Positions 46,063 to 54,562 are shown, counted from the first letter of the stretch. The stretch: DNA of 64,000 nucleotides from Atopobium sp. oral taxon 416 (GCF_018128285.1 NZ_CP072380.1:2666001-2730000), one strand, 5' to 3'. The notes: generated by a model from the sequence alone, not told the origin. Made by a program: numbers and translations.

Positions 46063-46384
46063 TGTCGTCCTCCGGTCTCTTGCTGCGCCTCGCAAAGTTT
46101 CTGGCAGAGAAGCTTCTTTCCTGCCTTGTCTGCATACCCAAGAAGAAGACCCTTCTCACCTGTGCATCATCAAACAAAATCATGGCCTCAGGCGCTGCAT
46201 ATCCCTCTGGCCAAGCACAGCCCACATAATCCCAGATGCGTTCTGAGCGGGGGCCAGCGGACTCCGCACCCTTGCTCTTGAGGTGCGCTCGCCTCCCAAC
46301 CACCATCACGCAATGCGTGGCGCCCTTAAGCATTACGACCGAGCCAATAGGCAGATATTCCTCAGGTTCTTGCGTCTTGCTCAT
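46049..46384 (-). CDS. DUF4176 protein of the T7SS locus
   Basis: The 111-residue product has EYLPIGSVVMLKGATHCVMVVGRRAHL, IWDYVGCAWPEGYAAPEAMILFDDAQVRRVFFLGMQTRQERSF, a complete DUF4176 core, and a basic C-terminal tail. Its start overlaps the end of the membrane-DUF4176 fusion gene by four bases (ATGA) and its end overlaps the next DUF4176 gene, so three related domains are translated in series. It is clearly diverged from its neighbours, which argues for different partners rather than recent duplication. Confidence 0.75.
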   Translation of the reverse strand: MSKTQEPEEYLPIGSVVMLKGATHCVMVVGRRAHLKSKGAESAGPRSERIWDYVGCAWPEGYAAPEAMILFDDAQVRRVFFLGMQTRQERSFSARNFARRSKRPEDDNERD

Positions 46385-47616
46385 CGAGCATCGCTCCTCG
46401 GGTAGCCGCTAAAGGGCTCCCAGCTTGTATCGAGCACTGAGAGGCCGGCATCCAGCAGCTTCTCGAGCGCCTCCTCATGTGCGTCAGTCATGCCGAGATG
46501 CAGAACCCTCTGCACCTGATCGCGTCGGCAAACATAGTAGTCGTCCTCGCCCGTCAGCCCCTCGGGATACCTCACGATGACATACTCATAGAGGTTGCGA
46601 CGCTTATCGCGCACGTTCCTGCCGACCACCATGATCGCCTCTCCATTTACCACCGCGATGCTCCCCACGGGCAGCCAGCCGCTCGTGACATCTTCGTAGG
46701 ATCCCATCTTACCTACCCTTCCGTTATGCACGGCATTGCTCGCCCCACTGGGCTGCGGTAAATGCCAGCCCCTCCACCTGCGGGTGTAGTCATGGGGAAC
46801 GAGCCACTTTCCTATCTGGATCTTGCGACAGCACCACGAGTCCCACGGGTCCGACTTGTGAAGCCAGGAAGCAGGCCTCGGAGCGTGCGAAATACCGTAG
46901 ACGCGCGTCTGCGCGGGCAGCACCCCAAGCACTTCATCCACAAGCGAACGTACTTCGGCGAGGCCGAGCGCTGACACGTCGGCCACAACGTCGCGTGGCC
47001 CGCCATGCCAGGTGGTCCTCAGCACGAGCATGCCCCACTCCTGTGACACGAAGAGCTTATAGACAGAGGAGAGCGGAACGGAGCTGTCGCCAAAGCCCAA
47101 GGTCCGACCACGCACGTCCAATGTCACTTCGTCAAAGTTGCTGCACGGCCTCTTAAAATAGAATTCCGTCGTGGGCATCGCGCCCCTGGAGCTCGTCATA
47201 TTCACAAGGCGGCGCTTGCAACGCTTGCCATAGCCTTTCCCCATAGGGAGGCCAAGTGCAGCATAAATGTATGGTACCGCAAGCCCCATGAGGACGACCG
47301 CAAGCAAGAGCATGGCCACAGCCGCAAAGAGATACCCTGCGGGAGAAGTGACCCTGTGTGTCGAGGAGATGCCATCCTGCCTGACATATCCCGGATGGAG
47401 ATAGACATAGACCATGAGCACACATGCCGCAATCGCAGCTGCTGCACACAGACAGAGCCCCAGTGTCCTGCGCCACGCATCCCTACCGAGCGTCGCCCTA
47501 AGGTACTCCTCGAGCTTGTACGGACGAGTTTTGGACAGGCGAACTACCCCACTATGCTCCGGAGCGGAACCATTGCTTGGGATGCCGGACGGACCGTCTG
47601 AGACTCTCATGACCAT
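46381..47616 (-). CDS. Membrane protein with C-terminal DUF4176 domain
   Basis: The 411-residue product has two transmembrane helices (about 50-72, LGLCLCAAAAIAACVLMVYVYL; about 92-118, YLFAAVAMLLLAVVLMGLAV), and a cytosolic beta-rich middle of about 150 residues (FDEVTLDVRGRTLGFGDSSV, LFVSQEWGMLVLRTTWHGG) reminiscent of a membrane-linked YcxB/PH-like domain. A DUF4176 domain ends the protein (GWLPVGSIAVVNGEAIMVVGRN, IVRYPEGLTGEDDYYVC, VQRVLHLGMTD). ATG 47616 overlaps the effector gene by ten bases. Fusion of DUF4176 to a membrane anchor suggests the domain works at the membrane. Confidence 0.65.
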   Translation of the reverse strand: MVMRVSDGPSGIPSNGSAPEHSGVVRLSKTRPYKLEEYLRATLGRDAWRRTLGLCLCAAAAIAACVLMVYVYLHPGYVRQDGISSTHRVTSPAGYLFAAVAMLLLAVVLMGLAVPYIYAALGLPMGKGYGKRCKRRLVNMTSSRGAMPTTEFYFKRPCSNFDEVTLDVRGRTLGFGDSSVPLSSVYKLFVSQEWGMLVLRTTWHGGPRDVVADVSALGLAEVRSLVDEVLGVLPAQTRVYGISHAPRPASWLHKSDPWDSWCCRKIQIGKWLVPHDYTRRWRGWHLPQPSGASNAVHNGRVGKMGSYEDVTSGWLPVGSIAVVNGEAIMVVGRNVRDKRRNLYEYVIVRYPEGLTGEDDYYVCRRDQVQRVLHLGMTDAHEEALEKLLDAGLSVLDTSWEPFSGYPRSDAR

Positions 47617-48995
47617 GCCAACCCACCAATGAAATCGCTCGCAGAGTCTCCTATCCCAGAGAAGAAGCCGACGGCCTCATCGGCAGTATTGCTAACTGCA
47701 CTGCCAGCCTCATCGGCAGCATTACCAACCCAACCTTTGACTTCATCTCCAACAGTCTTGTCACCATCGGCGGGAGCATTCCAGATGGTATCTGTGACAA
47801 CTGACACCCCAACTCCAACCGCAATACCAGCTACTACTCCTAACGGCCCAGCCGCAGCGCCAATTGTCGCACCCATTTCCGCATCTATGAGAGCATCTGT
47901 AACAGCAACGCCCACTGCCTCTCCTGCAGCATTTGCCAGCAGGTCTCGTCCCAAAGTATATGCTCCCTGTGCAATAGTTTCGCCCCATCTTGCAGGTTCA
48001 GAGAGATCCGCATCAGCCTGATATTCATCGTAGGCGCCAACTGCCGTGTCCATAACGACAGCCACTTTCCCTAAGACATCCGCAGTTTTACTAAGACGTT
48101 CGGAAGCAAGAGCAGCGCTCGGCCTCTCTAAGTTTTCCGCATTTGAAGCCAGGCAGCGTGTGGTCATTCTCACAGTGTTGTCTGCCGTCATCTTATAGGC
48201 GGAAAAGATGAGGTAACCGTCTGCAGTTCTCGTAATCTTTCCTGCTCTTGCAATATTCTGCGTTGTCAGGATAAATGCTTCTGCAAGAGACAGCTCATTC
48301 GAAGCGATGTCGCTCGCACTCTGTGCCGCAGACCCGATCTGAACCACAGGAGATGTGAAGTCGGAGCAGATTTGATACCACAATGGCGATGTGTCCGCAC
48401 TATCTGCCTGCACGTCACCAGTCGCAAAATTCTCTGTTTCGGAAACCAGATTGTTCACATTCGAAACAGCGGAGCAATAGGAGTCCAGCTTGCCTGTAAG
48501 TTCATTGCATTGCACGACACCGTCTTCAGCCAACGAGACAATCTGACCCCCACCGTGTGACAAACCCGATGCTAGGGACACAATCGATGAGAACGCTTGC
48601 ACCAGTCCCTCCACCGTACATGCCAGCTCATTTGCTTGGCCGGGAAGACCCGCAGAGTCATCCTGTACAGCCACAGTACCCGAATCAGAGGGGCCTGAAG
48701 CGCCACCTAGAGTCGGAGGTACAGCCTCACACGCTGCCTTAATAGACCTTGCCGTATCCGCCAATGAGGCAGCGGCGGCAGATCCAGCCGCAAGTCCTTC
48801 TGAGATAGATGCAGCTAAAGAGCCCCAATCGCCAACACTGCTTATAGCAGCGGCTCCACCATTGCCTATGAGGCCACCCGCCTCCAAAGACTGCCTACTC
48901 TGTACAGAAGATGCCGATGCCTGAGCACAAGAATCGGAGGAGCTCTGTAGCGTAGTGGAGAGTGAGTCAAGATCGTCTATGCTGAGACGTAACAT
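47607..48995 (-). CDS. Candidate T7SS effector with glycine-zipper C-terminus
   Basis: ATG 48995, seven bases after AAGGAGGG, gives 462 residues. The N-terminal about 230 residues are Ser/Ala-rich helical repeats (LDSLSTTLQSSSDSCAQASA) like the stalk of LXG/WXG-type substrates. The C-terminal part contains ATIGAAAGPLGVVAGIAVGVGVSVVTD (about 375-402), a glycine-zipper segment like those of membrane-active T7SS toxins, followed by an amphipathic tail. There is no signal peptide. It overlaps the helical partner gene upstream by 29 bases and a membrane-DUF4176 gene downstream. The effector role is inferred from architecture and locus. Confidence 0.6.
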   Translation of the reverse strand: MLRLSIDDLDSLSTTLQSSSDSCAQASASSVQSRQSLEAGGLIGNGGAAAISSVGDWGSLAASISEGLAAGSAAAASLADTARSIKAACEAVPPTLGGASGPSDSGTVAVQDDSAGLPGQANELACTVEGLVQAFSSIVSLASGLSHGGGQIVSLAEDGVVQCNELTGKLDSYCSAVSNVNNLVSETENFATGDVQADSADTSPLWYQICSDFTSPVVQIGSAAQSASDIASNELSLAEAFILTTQNIARAGKITRTADGYLIFSAYKMTADNTVRMTTRCLASNAENLERPSAALASERLSKTADVLGKVAVVMDTAVGAYDEYQADADLSEPARWGETIAQGAYTLGRDLLANAAGEAVGVAVTDALIDAEMGATIGAAAGPLGVVAGIAVGVGVSVVTDTIWNAPADGDKTVGDEVKGWVGNAADEAGSAVSNTADEAVGFFSGIGDSASDFIGGLAWS

Positions 48996-49713
48996 TGCCA
49001 CTCCCTCCTTGCTGTGAGGCTGCCTGAGCTTCCCTCTGGCGCTGGTCCTCAATGGCATTCTGCCGGCGATAATAGTCTGCCTGTTCAGAAATCTGCGAGT
49101 TGAGGGTATCGTAAGCAGAGCGGATGTCCGCCACTGCCTGGCACAAGTTATTGCCTAGGAACTGTGCCACCGAGGAGAGGCTTCCCGGATCAGAGAGCTG
49201 CAGGTCACTGGTCGTACTGTTGGCAAGCCCGTTAAGCCCTTCTTGGACCACTTGCACCTCGCCCTCCGCCGAATTACAATTCGCCTGAATCTGCTCAAGA
49301 ATCTGCAGGTCAGCTATACATCTACCGAGCTCTTCATAATAATATGGCATCTGCATCAGTCCAGCTGCTGAATAGAGATCTGCCTGGAGATTATCTTGCT
49401 GGTGAAGAGCCCCCTTTGCGTCGGTGACTCCGGCCGCAAGAGCATCTGAGTCATTCGCATGGCTGCTCATGGCAGCATATGCTTTATCTGCAAAGTCAAT
49501 TATCATCTGCGCTGCGGCGCCCTCGCAGCTACTCTTCACTGCAGAACCAGCCGATGACAGGCTTCCCACCGCATCAGAAATAGTCGATGATGTAGCGAAC
49601 AGTCCTGTAGCTGCATCTTGGTTTTGGGCATCATTTGTCTGTATGGTCTCCCCCCATAATCCATTTATCGCTCCTTTCGAAAGCCATTCATATACTGCTC
49701 TGCAACCTCTCAC
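48967..49713 (-). CDS. Helical WXG/LXG-like protein, likely effector partner
   Basis: From GTG 49713 the product has 248 residues, almost entirely alpha-helical and Ala/Ser/Gln-rich (SSTISDAVGSLSSAGSAVKS, IIDFADKAYAAMSSHANDSD, LGNNLCQAVADIRSAYDTLN). It ends in a Gln-rich disordered tail (QRQREAQAASQQGGSGN). The start is uncertain: a good AAAGGAG lies about 16 codons inside, but no standard in-frame start codon follows it. It immediately precedes and overlaps the glycine-zipper protein and probably forms a secretion complex with it. Confidence 0.55.
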   Translation of the reverse strand: MRGCRAVYEWLSKGAINGLWGETIQTNDAQNQDAATGLFATSSTISDAVGSLSSAGSAVKSSCEGAAAQMIIDFADKAYAAMSSHANDSDALAAGVTDAKGALHQQDNLQADLYSAAGLMQMPYYYEELGRCIADLQILEQIQANCNSAEGEVQVVQEGLNGLANSTTSDLQLSDPGSLSSVAQFLGNNLCQAVADIRSAYDTLNSQISEQADYYRRQNAIEDQRQREAQAASQQGGSGNVTSQHRRS

Positions 49714-49767
49714 GCAACTCTAGAAGCCATGAATAACCGACTCATAGCCCCAGCCCGGATATCGAGT

Positions 49768-50060
49768 CTACCCGCGGAACTGCGATGCGATGCCTTGGCC
49801 GGTTTCCTCCAGGGAGCTGGCCGTAGTCCTCAGAGCTTCGGCAATCTCGTGGATGAGGTCACGGATCGTGCCCGATGCCCGGGCGCAGCTCGTAGAAGCG
49901 ATTGGTGTAGGCGTGGGAGACCTCGCCCTCCCACTCCGTCTGCAGCTCGTCGAGCAGGGTGTCATCCTCACGATGGCGTCATTTACGTTGCTGTACTCGG
50001 TATCATACTCGCCCGCGCGGGCGCGCATCTGGTCCGGGGTGATCCTAATCTGTCTGCCAT
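49768..50060 (-). pseudogene. WXG100-family gene with three frameshifts
   Basis: By comparison with the intact WXG100 gene at 62663, the expected start and RITPDQMRARAGEYDTEYSNVNDAIVR are in one frame only if a base is restored just after ATG 50060. The central WXG part DTLLDELQTEWEGEVSHAYTNRFYELRPG lies in a second frame, and SGTIRDLIHEIAEALRTTASSLEETGQGIASQFRG in a third. The downstream 86-codon open frame is therefore a chance joint reading without the WXG motif. It is either a dead gene or an error-rich stretch. Confidence 0.7.
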
Positions 50061-50331
50061 TTTGTATTCCTTTCTGTAACGCGCCTACCGGACGCGTCCA
50101 GTAAGATCCACAGCGCGGCCGTTGGGGAGCTATGTAGGGGCTCGGACACCCCAGGGCAATCGTGCTTATTATAGACCACCTCCTGGACAGCTAAATCTTC
50201 AGCCACTTCATATGGAGGCCTTTGCCACCTGACTTTGGTATTTGCCCCGGCGAATCAGCATTCCGAGTGCAACAGGATGGCCCGCTGCATGCAGGCGTGG
50301 CACGCTTCGGAGGGCTACGATGCTGGCTGTC

Positions 50332-50362
50332 TGAGCCCTGTCCATTATATTGACAGGGCTCA
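50332..50362. repeat. 31-bp perfect palindrome of IS-end-like sequence
   Basis: Arms TGAGCCCTGTC and GACAGGGCTCA are exact complements around a 9-base AT-rich spacer. The right 25 bases are identical to 44,724-44,748. It lies just after the stop of the decayed paralogue gene. It could be two abutted terminal repeats left by an IS5-type element, or that element's target. Confidence 0.6.
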
Positions 50363-50367
50363 AAGTT

Positions 50368-51151
50368 CTACATATCAGGAATGCCATCGGGCAGCGCCTC
50401 CGCATAGGCGTTGCACTCTGAGAGGATGATTCCCAGCTTGGGGAACACGATGGCGCGACGGGCGCGGAAGGACCCGCTGCCGATCTCGTGGTAGCACCAT
50501 CCATACTTGTACGAGGTCTCCGCCTGCTTGCAGTCGGTGAAATACGCTGGGTAGCGCGTCGCACCCATCCCGCAGTCACGGCTGGCCTCGACGAAGGCAT
50601 CCGCGTCGTCGAGTCCCTTGCGCCTGACATAGGCTCGCGCATAGGCCTCATTGCCCTCTTGAAACGCCTTGACGATGTCCTCCTCGGGCCGCTCGACAAA
50701 CGCCGCATGGTACTCACGAGACGCGGGGTCAGACGGATAGCCGCGCTCCGGCATGACGCTCTCGCGGAAGTAGGCGGACCAGGCGGAGCGGTCCTCGGGG
50801 AAGGGCCATAGGTACCAGCCGCCGCCGAAGCCAGGGCCTTCACCACGCCGCAGGCTCCAAGACGTCGATGACGACACCGGCAGTGTGTCACGCTCCCTAT
50901 TGTCGTTTGCGATGGAGAGCCCCATCTGAGTGAGTCTGTTGAGGGCGCTCTTGAGCTCAGGGTTGGGATTGCCCCTGGCGTCCACGAGCCCGAGAAGCCC
51001 CAGACGTCTGATCATCTGTCGCTTCCAGGGTCCTCGCTCGGACTTCTCGGCGAGGATGCGGCGAGCCGCTGATCCGGTGCTCGTTCACCGCGACAGAGCA
51101 CGTGTCGAAGCCGCCCAGCAGCACGAACAGGTCCTCGCTTGAGCACCTCAC
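50368..51151 (-). pseudogene. Decayed third member of the ~310-residue paralogue family
   Basis: The frame from about 51,151 reads RCSSEDLFVLLGGFDTCSVAVNEHRI, equivalent to RFSTKDLFVLLNGFDGCAVVVNAYKL in the paralogue at 52645. At about 51,060 the homology shifts frame: SERGPWKRQMIRRLGLLGLVDARGNPNPEL..., then GFGGGWYLWPFPEDRSAWSAYFRE and TSYKYGWCYHEIGSGSFRARRAIVFPKLG to the stop at 50368. The downstream part is a 215-codon open frame that might still be translated from ATG 51015. The C-terminal end is shorter than in the intact copies. Confidence 0.65.
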
Positions 51152-51236
51152 CTACTCGAGATCTGAATCTCCAAGGCCCGCCCTGCCCCTGGCAAACAGC
51201 ATCTCCTTGCCTCCTGACCAAACGGGGATTGGAACC

Positions 51237-51413
51237 CTATGGGCGAGAGGGGCGACCGCCATCGTTCTTGTCGGTCTTCCCCTTCTCGCGTTGTTCATCC
51301 CGCTCGACGCTCCTTGCGGCAAGCCGACCGATGACAAAGCCGCCGACGACGATCACGACAAGCGTGAGCACGACGGTGACAACGACGATCTTGACGAGCG
51401 TACCAGCGTCCAC
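51237..51413 (-). CDS. Small single-pass membrane protein
   Basis: GTG 51413, five bases after GGAGG, gives 58 residues: a short N-terminus, one strong helix (VKIVVVTVVLTLVVIVVGGF, residues 7-26), then a basic and charged cytosolic tail (RSVERDEQREKGKTDKNDGG). It lies 43 bases after the YukD-like gene in the same direction. Small membrane components such as EssA occur in T7SSb loci, and this could be an analogue, but there is no sequence match that I can claim. Confidence 0.5.
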   Translation of the reverse strand: MDAGTLVKIVVVTVVLTLVVIVVGGFVIGRLAARSVERDEQREKGKTDKNDGGRPSRP

Positions 51414-51456
51414 GACAACCTCCGATAGTGGGTGTGACAAAGGGGCAAACCCCTCC

Positions 51457-51735
51457 TCATACTAGCGCAAGATGGCTTCCGTTCACGAGCGCCCCCTGCT
51501 CGACGAGCGCGCCAATCGTCTCGTTGGGGTTGAGCTGGCTGCCCGCGAGCTCGGTACCATCAAGCAGCATGAGGTCAACGTCTTGCGACGCGTCATAGCG
51601 GGCCGCCTCCGTACGGGCGAGGATCGAGGAGATGAGACGTGCGCTCTGCTCCACCGTGAGGCCATAGGGCACTCGGAACTCATAGCTTTGCCCTGTGGCG
51701 GGGAGCTTCACGGAGAGAAGAATCTTGTCAGCCAC
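51457..51735 (-). CDS. YukD/EsaB-like ubiquitin-fold T7SS protein
   Basis: This 92-residue protein reads ILLSVKLPATGQSYEFRVPYGLTVEQSARLISSILA, then DVDLMLLDGTELAGSQLNPNETIGALVEQGALVNGSHLALV. This is a ubiquitin-like beta-grasp pattern (strand-turn-strand, helix, then L.L...G..L......I..LG...G..L.L) that is typical of YukD/EsaB, a cytosolic accessory factor of T7SSb. It lies between a DUF4176 gene (nine bases away) and the small membrane protein. It is one of the clearest T7SSb markers here besides EssC and the WXG100 protein. Confidence 0.8.
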   Translation of the reverse strand: MADKILLSVKLPATGQSYEFRVPYGLTVEQSARLISSILARTEAARYDASQDVDLMLLDGTELAGSQLNPNETIGALVEQGALVNGSHLALV

Positions 51736-51744
51736 AGAAACCTC

Positions 51745-52092
51745 CTACCTTGCACGCTTGCCAGTTGTTCTCACACCATCACCAGAGGCTCTTGCGGCGG
51801 CATCGCGCTTTGCCTCGAGATACGACGGCTCGGTCTTTCTGAGCAGGTCGTTCATGTGCTCCCAGGTGAAGTCCTGGTAGCCCAGGTACATGACTCCATC
51901 GATGGAGTCGCGATCGAACATGATGTCGTTGCCCGGCTCCGTGAAGCCCACGGGATGAACCAGGCCAAAGTAGTCCCACACAAGCCCAGTGTTTAAGTCC
52001 TGCTGCATGTACCCAAAGATCGTGACGAGGTCGTCGCTGCCTGCAAGGTGCACGACCGAGCCCAGAGGGAGCCATTGTTCTGTGGTAAGCAT
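51745..52092 (-). CDS. DUF4176 protein of the T7SS locus
   Basis: From ATG 52092 (behind GAAGGGA) the product has 115 residues: TTEQWLPLGSVVHLAGSDDLVTIFGYM, VWDYFGLVHPVGFTEPGNDIMFDRDSIDGVMYLGYQDFTWEHMNDLL, and a basic Lys/Arg tail. All positions of the DUF4176 pattern are present, except that PEG reads PVG. It is placed between the coiled-coil DUF5082-like gene and yukD. A longer frame upstream to 52188 runs into the neighbouring gene's end and lacks a start signal. Confidence 0.72.
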   Translation of the reverse strand: MLTTEQWLPLGSVVHLAGSDDLVTIFGYMQQDLNTGLVWDYFGLVHPVGFTEPGNDIMFDRDSIDGVMYLGYQDFTWEHMNDLLRKTEPSYLEAKRDAAARASGDGVRTTGKRAR

Positions 52093-52121
52093 CTTGGTTG
52101 TCGTCCCTTCTATGCGTACGC

Positions 52122-52607
52122 CTAATTGTCGTTGTCGTGGTAGGTGTCGATCTCGTGCTGAGTGGAAGAGATCTTCCCGGAAAAGCAATTGACACGGCTT
52201 TCCGAGTACGACTTGCCGACACGCGACTCTTCAAGACTCCCCCTATAGCTTTCGAGATCGCTCTCTAGCTGCTCGATGAGGCGCCTCAACTCCTCAGAGG
52301 CGCTGGTGATAGAGTCGTCATTCGGGTCCGCCAGGCGTCCCATGACAGATGTGGCATTTTCCGATCCGGCGCACCTGTCGATCTCCGTCCCAACGTCTGT
52401 GAGCCTTGCCCTCGCCTCAGAGTTTGCCGAAGTCAGAGCGGTCACCTTCGGCTCGGCGGCCCGGGCGATGGCAAGCTGCTGCTCGCGGTCATCGACCAGT
52501 GCCGAGTACTTGGATATCCTCTGGGAGTACTCGTCAGCGCTGCCCTGCCAATAGCGTCTCTGACCACAGTAGTAGTCAAGCCTGCCGTACAACGAGCTCA
52601 GACTCAT
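52122..52607 (-). CDS. Coiled-coil T7SS-associated protein, DUF5082-like
   Basis: ATG 52607 follows AGGAGAG. The 161 residues are nearly all helical and heptad-rich: SLSSLYGRLDYYCGQRRYWQ, EYSQRISKYSALVDDREQQLA, ELRRLIEQLESDLESYRGSL, ending in an acidic-His tail. Length, start (MSLS.L...L) and position match the DUF5082/YwqH-type small helical proteins that precede LXG effectors in Gram-positive T7SSb loci and act as targeting partners. The assignment is by architecture, not by a specific motif. Confidence 0.55.
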   Translation of the reverse strand: MSLSSLYGRLDYYCGQRRYWQGSADEYSQRISKYSALVDDREQQLAIARAAEPKVTALTSANSEARARLTDVGTEIDRCAGSENATSVMGRLADPNDDSITSASEELRRLIEQLESDLESYRGSLEESRVGKSYSESRVNCFSGKISSTQHEIDTYHDNDN

Positions 52608-52644
52608 GGTTATCTCTCCTTCCTTCGACGCGGTAGCCCCCACC

Positions 52645-53580
52645 TCACTTCGGGTAGTCAGGGATGTCGAGGAGCGCCTCGAGGAGGTCACCCGAGGGGT
52701 AGAAGTCGATCGAGGTGAAGGCGGTCTTCCGTTTCCACTCGCCGTCCGGGTCCTGCAGGTCGAGGCTCACACCCTCGTGCCAGGCGTTGCAGTCGCTGAA
52801 CAACGCACCGGCCTCGCTCACGGCGATGACCTTACGCTGGCGCAGCTTGCCGCGCCCGCCATCCGGCCAGCGCCAGCCCATCTCGTAGCTCGGCTCGACC
52901 TCGGTCGTATCGTCGACGTAGGCCTTGAACCCCCTGTACCCGCCCCTCATGTAGGTGGAGAGCCTGATCGCGGGCTCGGGGTCTGCGCCCTTCCTTTTCG
53001 CGATTGCGGCGAGCATGGCCTCGTCACCCTGGTTCAGGGCCCTACCAAGCGCGATTCCCTCCTCCTCGCCCCCGTCGACAAACGAGACGTGCCCTCCCCT
53101 CTTCGCGGCCGCGAAGGGATAGCGCCTGGGCACGAATATCTCGCGGAACTTCGCAGGCCACAGGCTGCGGTCTTCCGGGAACGGTCTCAGCTGCCAGCCC
53201 CCACCCGGGGCAGGGACGACCCCGCAGGCGCCCTCCGCACCGAGCGTCACGCCCATGGTGCGCTTCTGGGGTGCGATGCTATCCGCTATACCCACCCCCA
53301 TCTGGCCGAGGGCCCTCAGGGCTCGCTCGAGCTCGGGGTTGGGGTTTCCCTCCTCGTCCACCCAGCCCGATGGGGCGAGCCGGTCCACCACCGCCCTCCT
53401 CCACGGGCCGCGCTCGGGCTTTTTCTCCTCGACGAGATCGAGGCGGAGCTTATAGGCATTCACCACGACGGCGCAGCCGTCGAACCCGTTGAGCAACACG
53501 AAGAGGTCCTTTGTCGAGAAGCGCAGCTCCTCGAGCGAGAGGCTCGCCAGGTCTACCTTCTTCTTCCTTCCTAACAGCAT
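52645..53580 (-). CDS. T7SS-locus protein of ~310 residues, paralogue B
   Basis: ATG 53580 after GGAGGCACAC gives 311 residues. There is no signal peptide or transmembrane helix; the N-terminus is basic (LLGRKKKVDLASLSLEELRF), followed by DLFVLLNGFDGCAVVVNAYKLRLDLVEEKKPERGPWRR, a Gly/Pro-rich centre (APGGGWQLRPFPEDRSLWP) and a C-terminal domain (PSYEMGWRWPDGGRGKLRQR, FTSIDFYPSGDLLEALLDIP). It is a tandem duplicate of 53630-54562, differing at roughly one residue in six by eye; a third decayed copy is at 50368. The family is not known to me. Multiplication beside effectors suggests immunity or an effector-specific adaptor. Confidence 0.7.
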   Translation of the reverse strand: MLLGRKKKVDLASLSLEELRFSTKDLFVLLNGFDGCAVVVNAYKLRLDLVEEKKPERGPWRRAVVDRLAPSGWVDEEGNPNPELERALRALGQMGVGIADSIAPQKRTMGVTLGAEGACGVVPAPGGGWQLRPFPEDRSLWPAKFREIFVPRRYPFAAAKRGGHVSFVDGGEEEGIALGRALNQGDEAMLAAIAKRKGADPEPAIRLSTYMRGGYRGFKAYVDDTTEVEPSYEMGWRWPDGGRGKLRQRKVIAVSEAGALFSDCNAWHEGVSLDLQDPDGEWKRKTAFTSIDFYPSGDLLEALLDIPDYPK

Positions 53581-53629
53581 GTGTGCCTCCAAGCACTAAA
53601 CGATTATCCGAAAGGGTGGGCTATGCCGC

Positions 53630-54562
53630 TCACTCCGGGTAGTCGGGGATATCGAGGAGCGCCTCGAGGAGGTCGCCCGAGGGGTAGAAGTCGATGGAGG
53701 TAAAGGCCGTCTTCCGTTTCCACTCGCCGTCGGGGTCGTCCAAGCTGAGGCTCATCCCCTCGTGCCAGGCGTTGCAGAAGCTGAGCAGCGCGCCCGCCTT
53801 ACTCACTGCCACGAGCTGCCTCATCCGCAGCTTGCCGCGCCCGCCGTCCGGCCAGCGCCAGCCCATCTCGTAGCTCGGTTCGACCTCGGTCATGTCCTGG
53901 ACGTAGGCCTTGAACCCCCTGTACCCGCCCTTCATGTAGGCGGAGAGCCTGATCGCGGGCTCGGGGTCCACGCCTTTCCTCCTCGCGAGCACGGCGAGCG
54001 TCGCCTCATCGCCTTGTGCGAGCGCCCTGCCGAACGCCTCTCCCTCGTTCCCCTCCTCGGCGAACGAGACATGCCCTCCCCTCTCCGCGGGCGAGAAGGG
54101 GTAGCGCCTGGGCACGAATATCTCGCGGAACTTCGCAGGCCACAGGCTGCGGTCGTCCGGGAACGGCCTCAGCTGCCAGCCGCCTCCCGGGGCAGGCACG
54201 ACCCCACAGGCGCCCTCCGCCCCGAGCGTCACGCCCATGGTGCGCTTTCTGGACGCCGGCTTGTCCGCTATGCCCACCCCCATCTGCCCGAGGGCCCTCA
54301 GGGCACACTCGAGCTCGGGGTTGGGGTTTCCCTCCTCGTCCACCCAGCCCGACGGGGCGAGGCGGTCCACCACCGCCCTCCTCCAGGGGCCCCGCTCGGG
54401 CTTTTTCTCCTCGACGAGGTCGAGGCGGAGCTTGAACGGGTTTACCACGACGGCGCAGCCGTCGTAGCCGTTGAGCAACACGAAGAGGTCCTCTGTCGAG
54501 AAGCGCAGCTCCTCGAGCGTGAGGTCCGCTAGGTCTACCTTCTTCTTCCTTCCAAACAGCAT
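53630..54562 (-). CDS. T7SS-locus protein of ~310 residues, paralogue A
   Basis: ATG 54562, again after GGAGGCACAC, gives 310 residues with the same architecture as paralogue B. The ends are most conserved (GRKKKVDLA, SIDFYPSGDLLEALLDIPDYP) and the divergence is concentrated at about residues 97-105 (ADKPASRKRT versus ADSIAPQKRT) and about 160-200 (SPAERGGHVSFAEEGNEGEA). The 15 bases around the start are identical in both copies, so the duplication unit includes the ribosome-binding site. It follows the 517-residue candidate effector gene by about 55 bases, which fits an effector-associated partner. Confidence 0.7.
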   Translation of the reverse strand: MLFGRKKKVDLADLTLEELRFSTEDLFVLLNGYDGCAVVVNPFKLRLDLVEEKKPERGPWRRAVVDRLAPSGWVDEEGNPNPELECALRALGQMGVGIADKPASRKRTMGVTLGAEGACGVVPAPGGGWQLRPFPDDRSLWPAKFREIFVPRRYPFSPAERGGHVSFAEEGNEGEAFGRALAQGDEATLAVLARRKGVDPEPAIRLSAYMKGGYRGFKAYVQDMTEVEPSYEMGWRWPDGGRGKLRMRQLVAVSKAGALLSFCNAWHEGMSLSLDDPDGEWKRKTAFTSIDFYPSGDLLEALLDIPDYPE

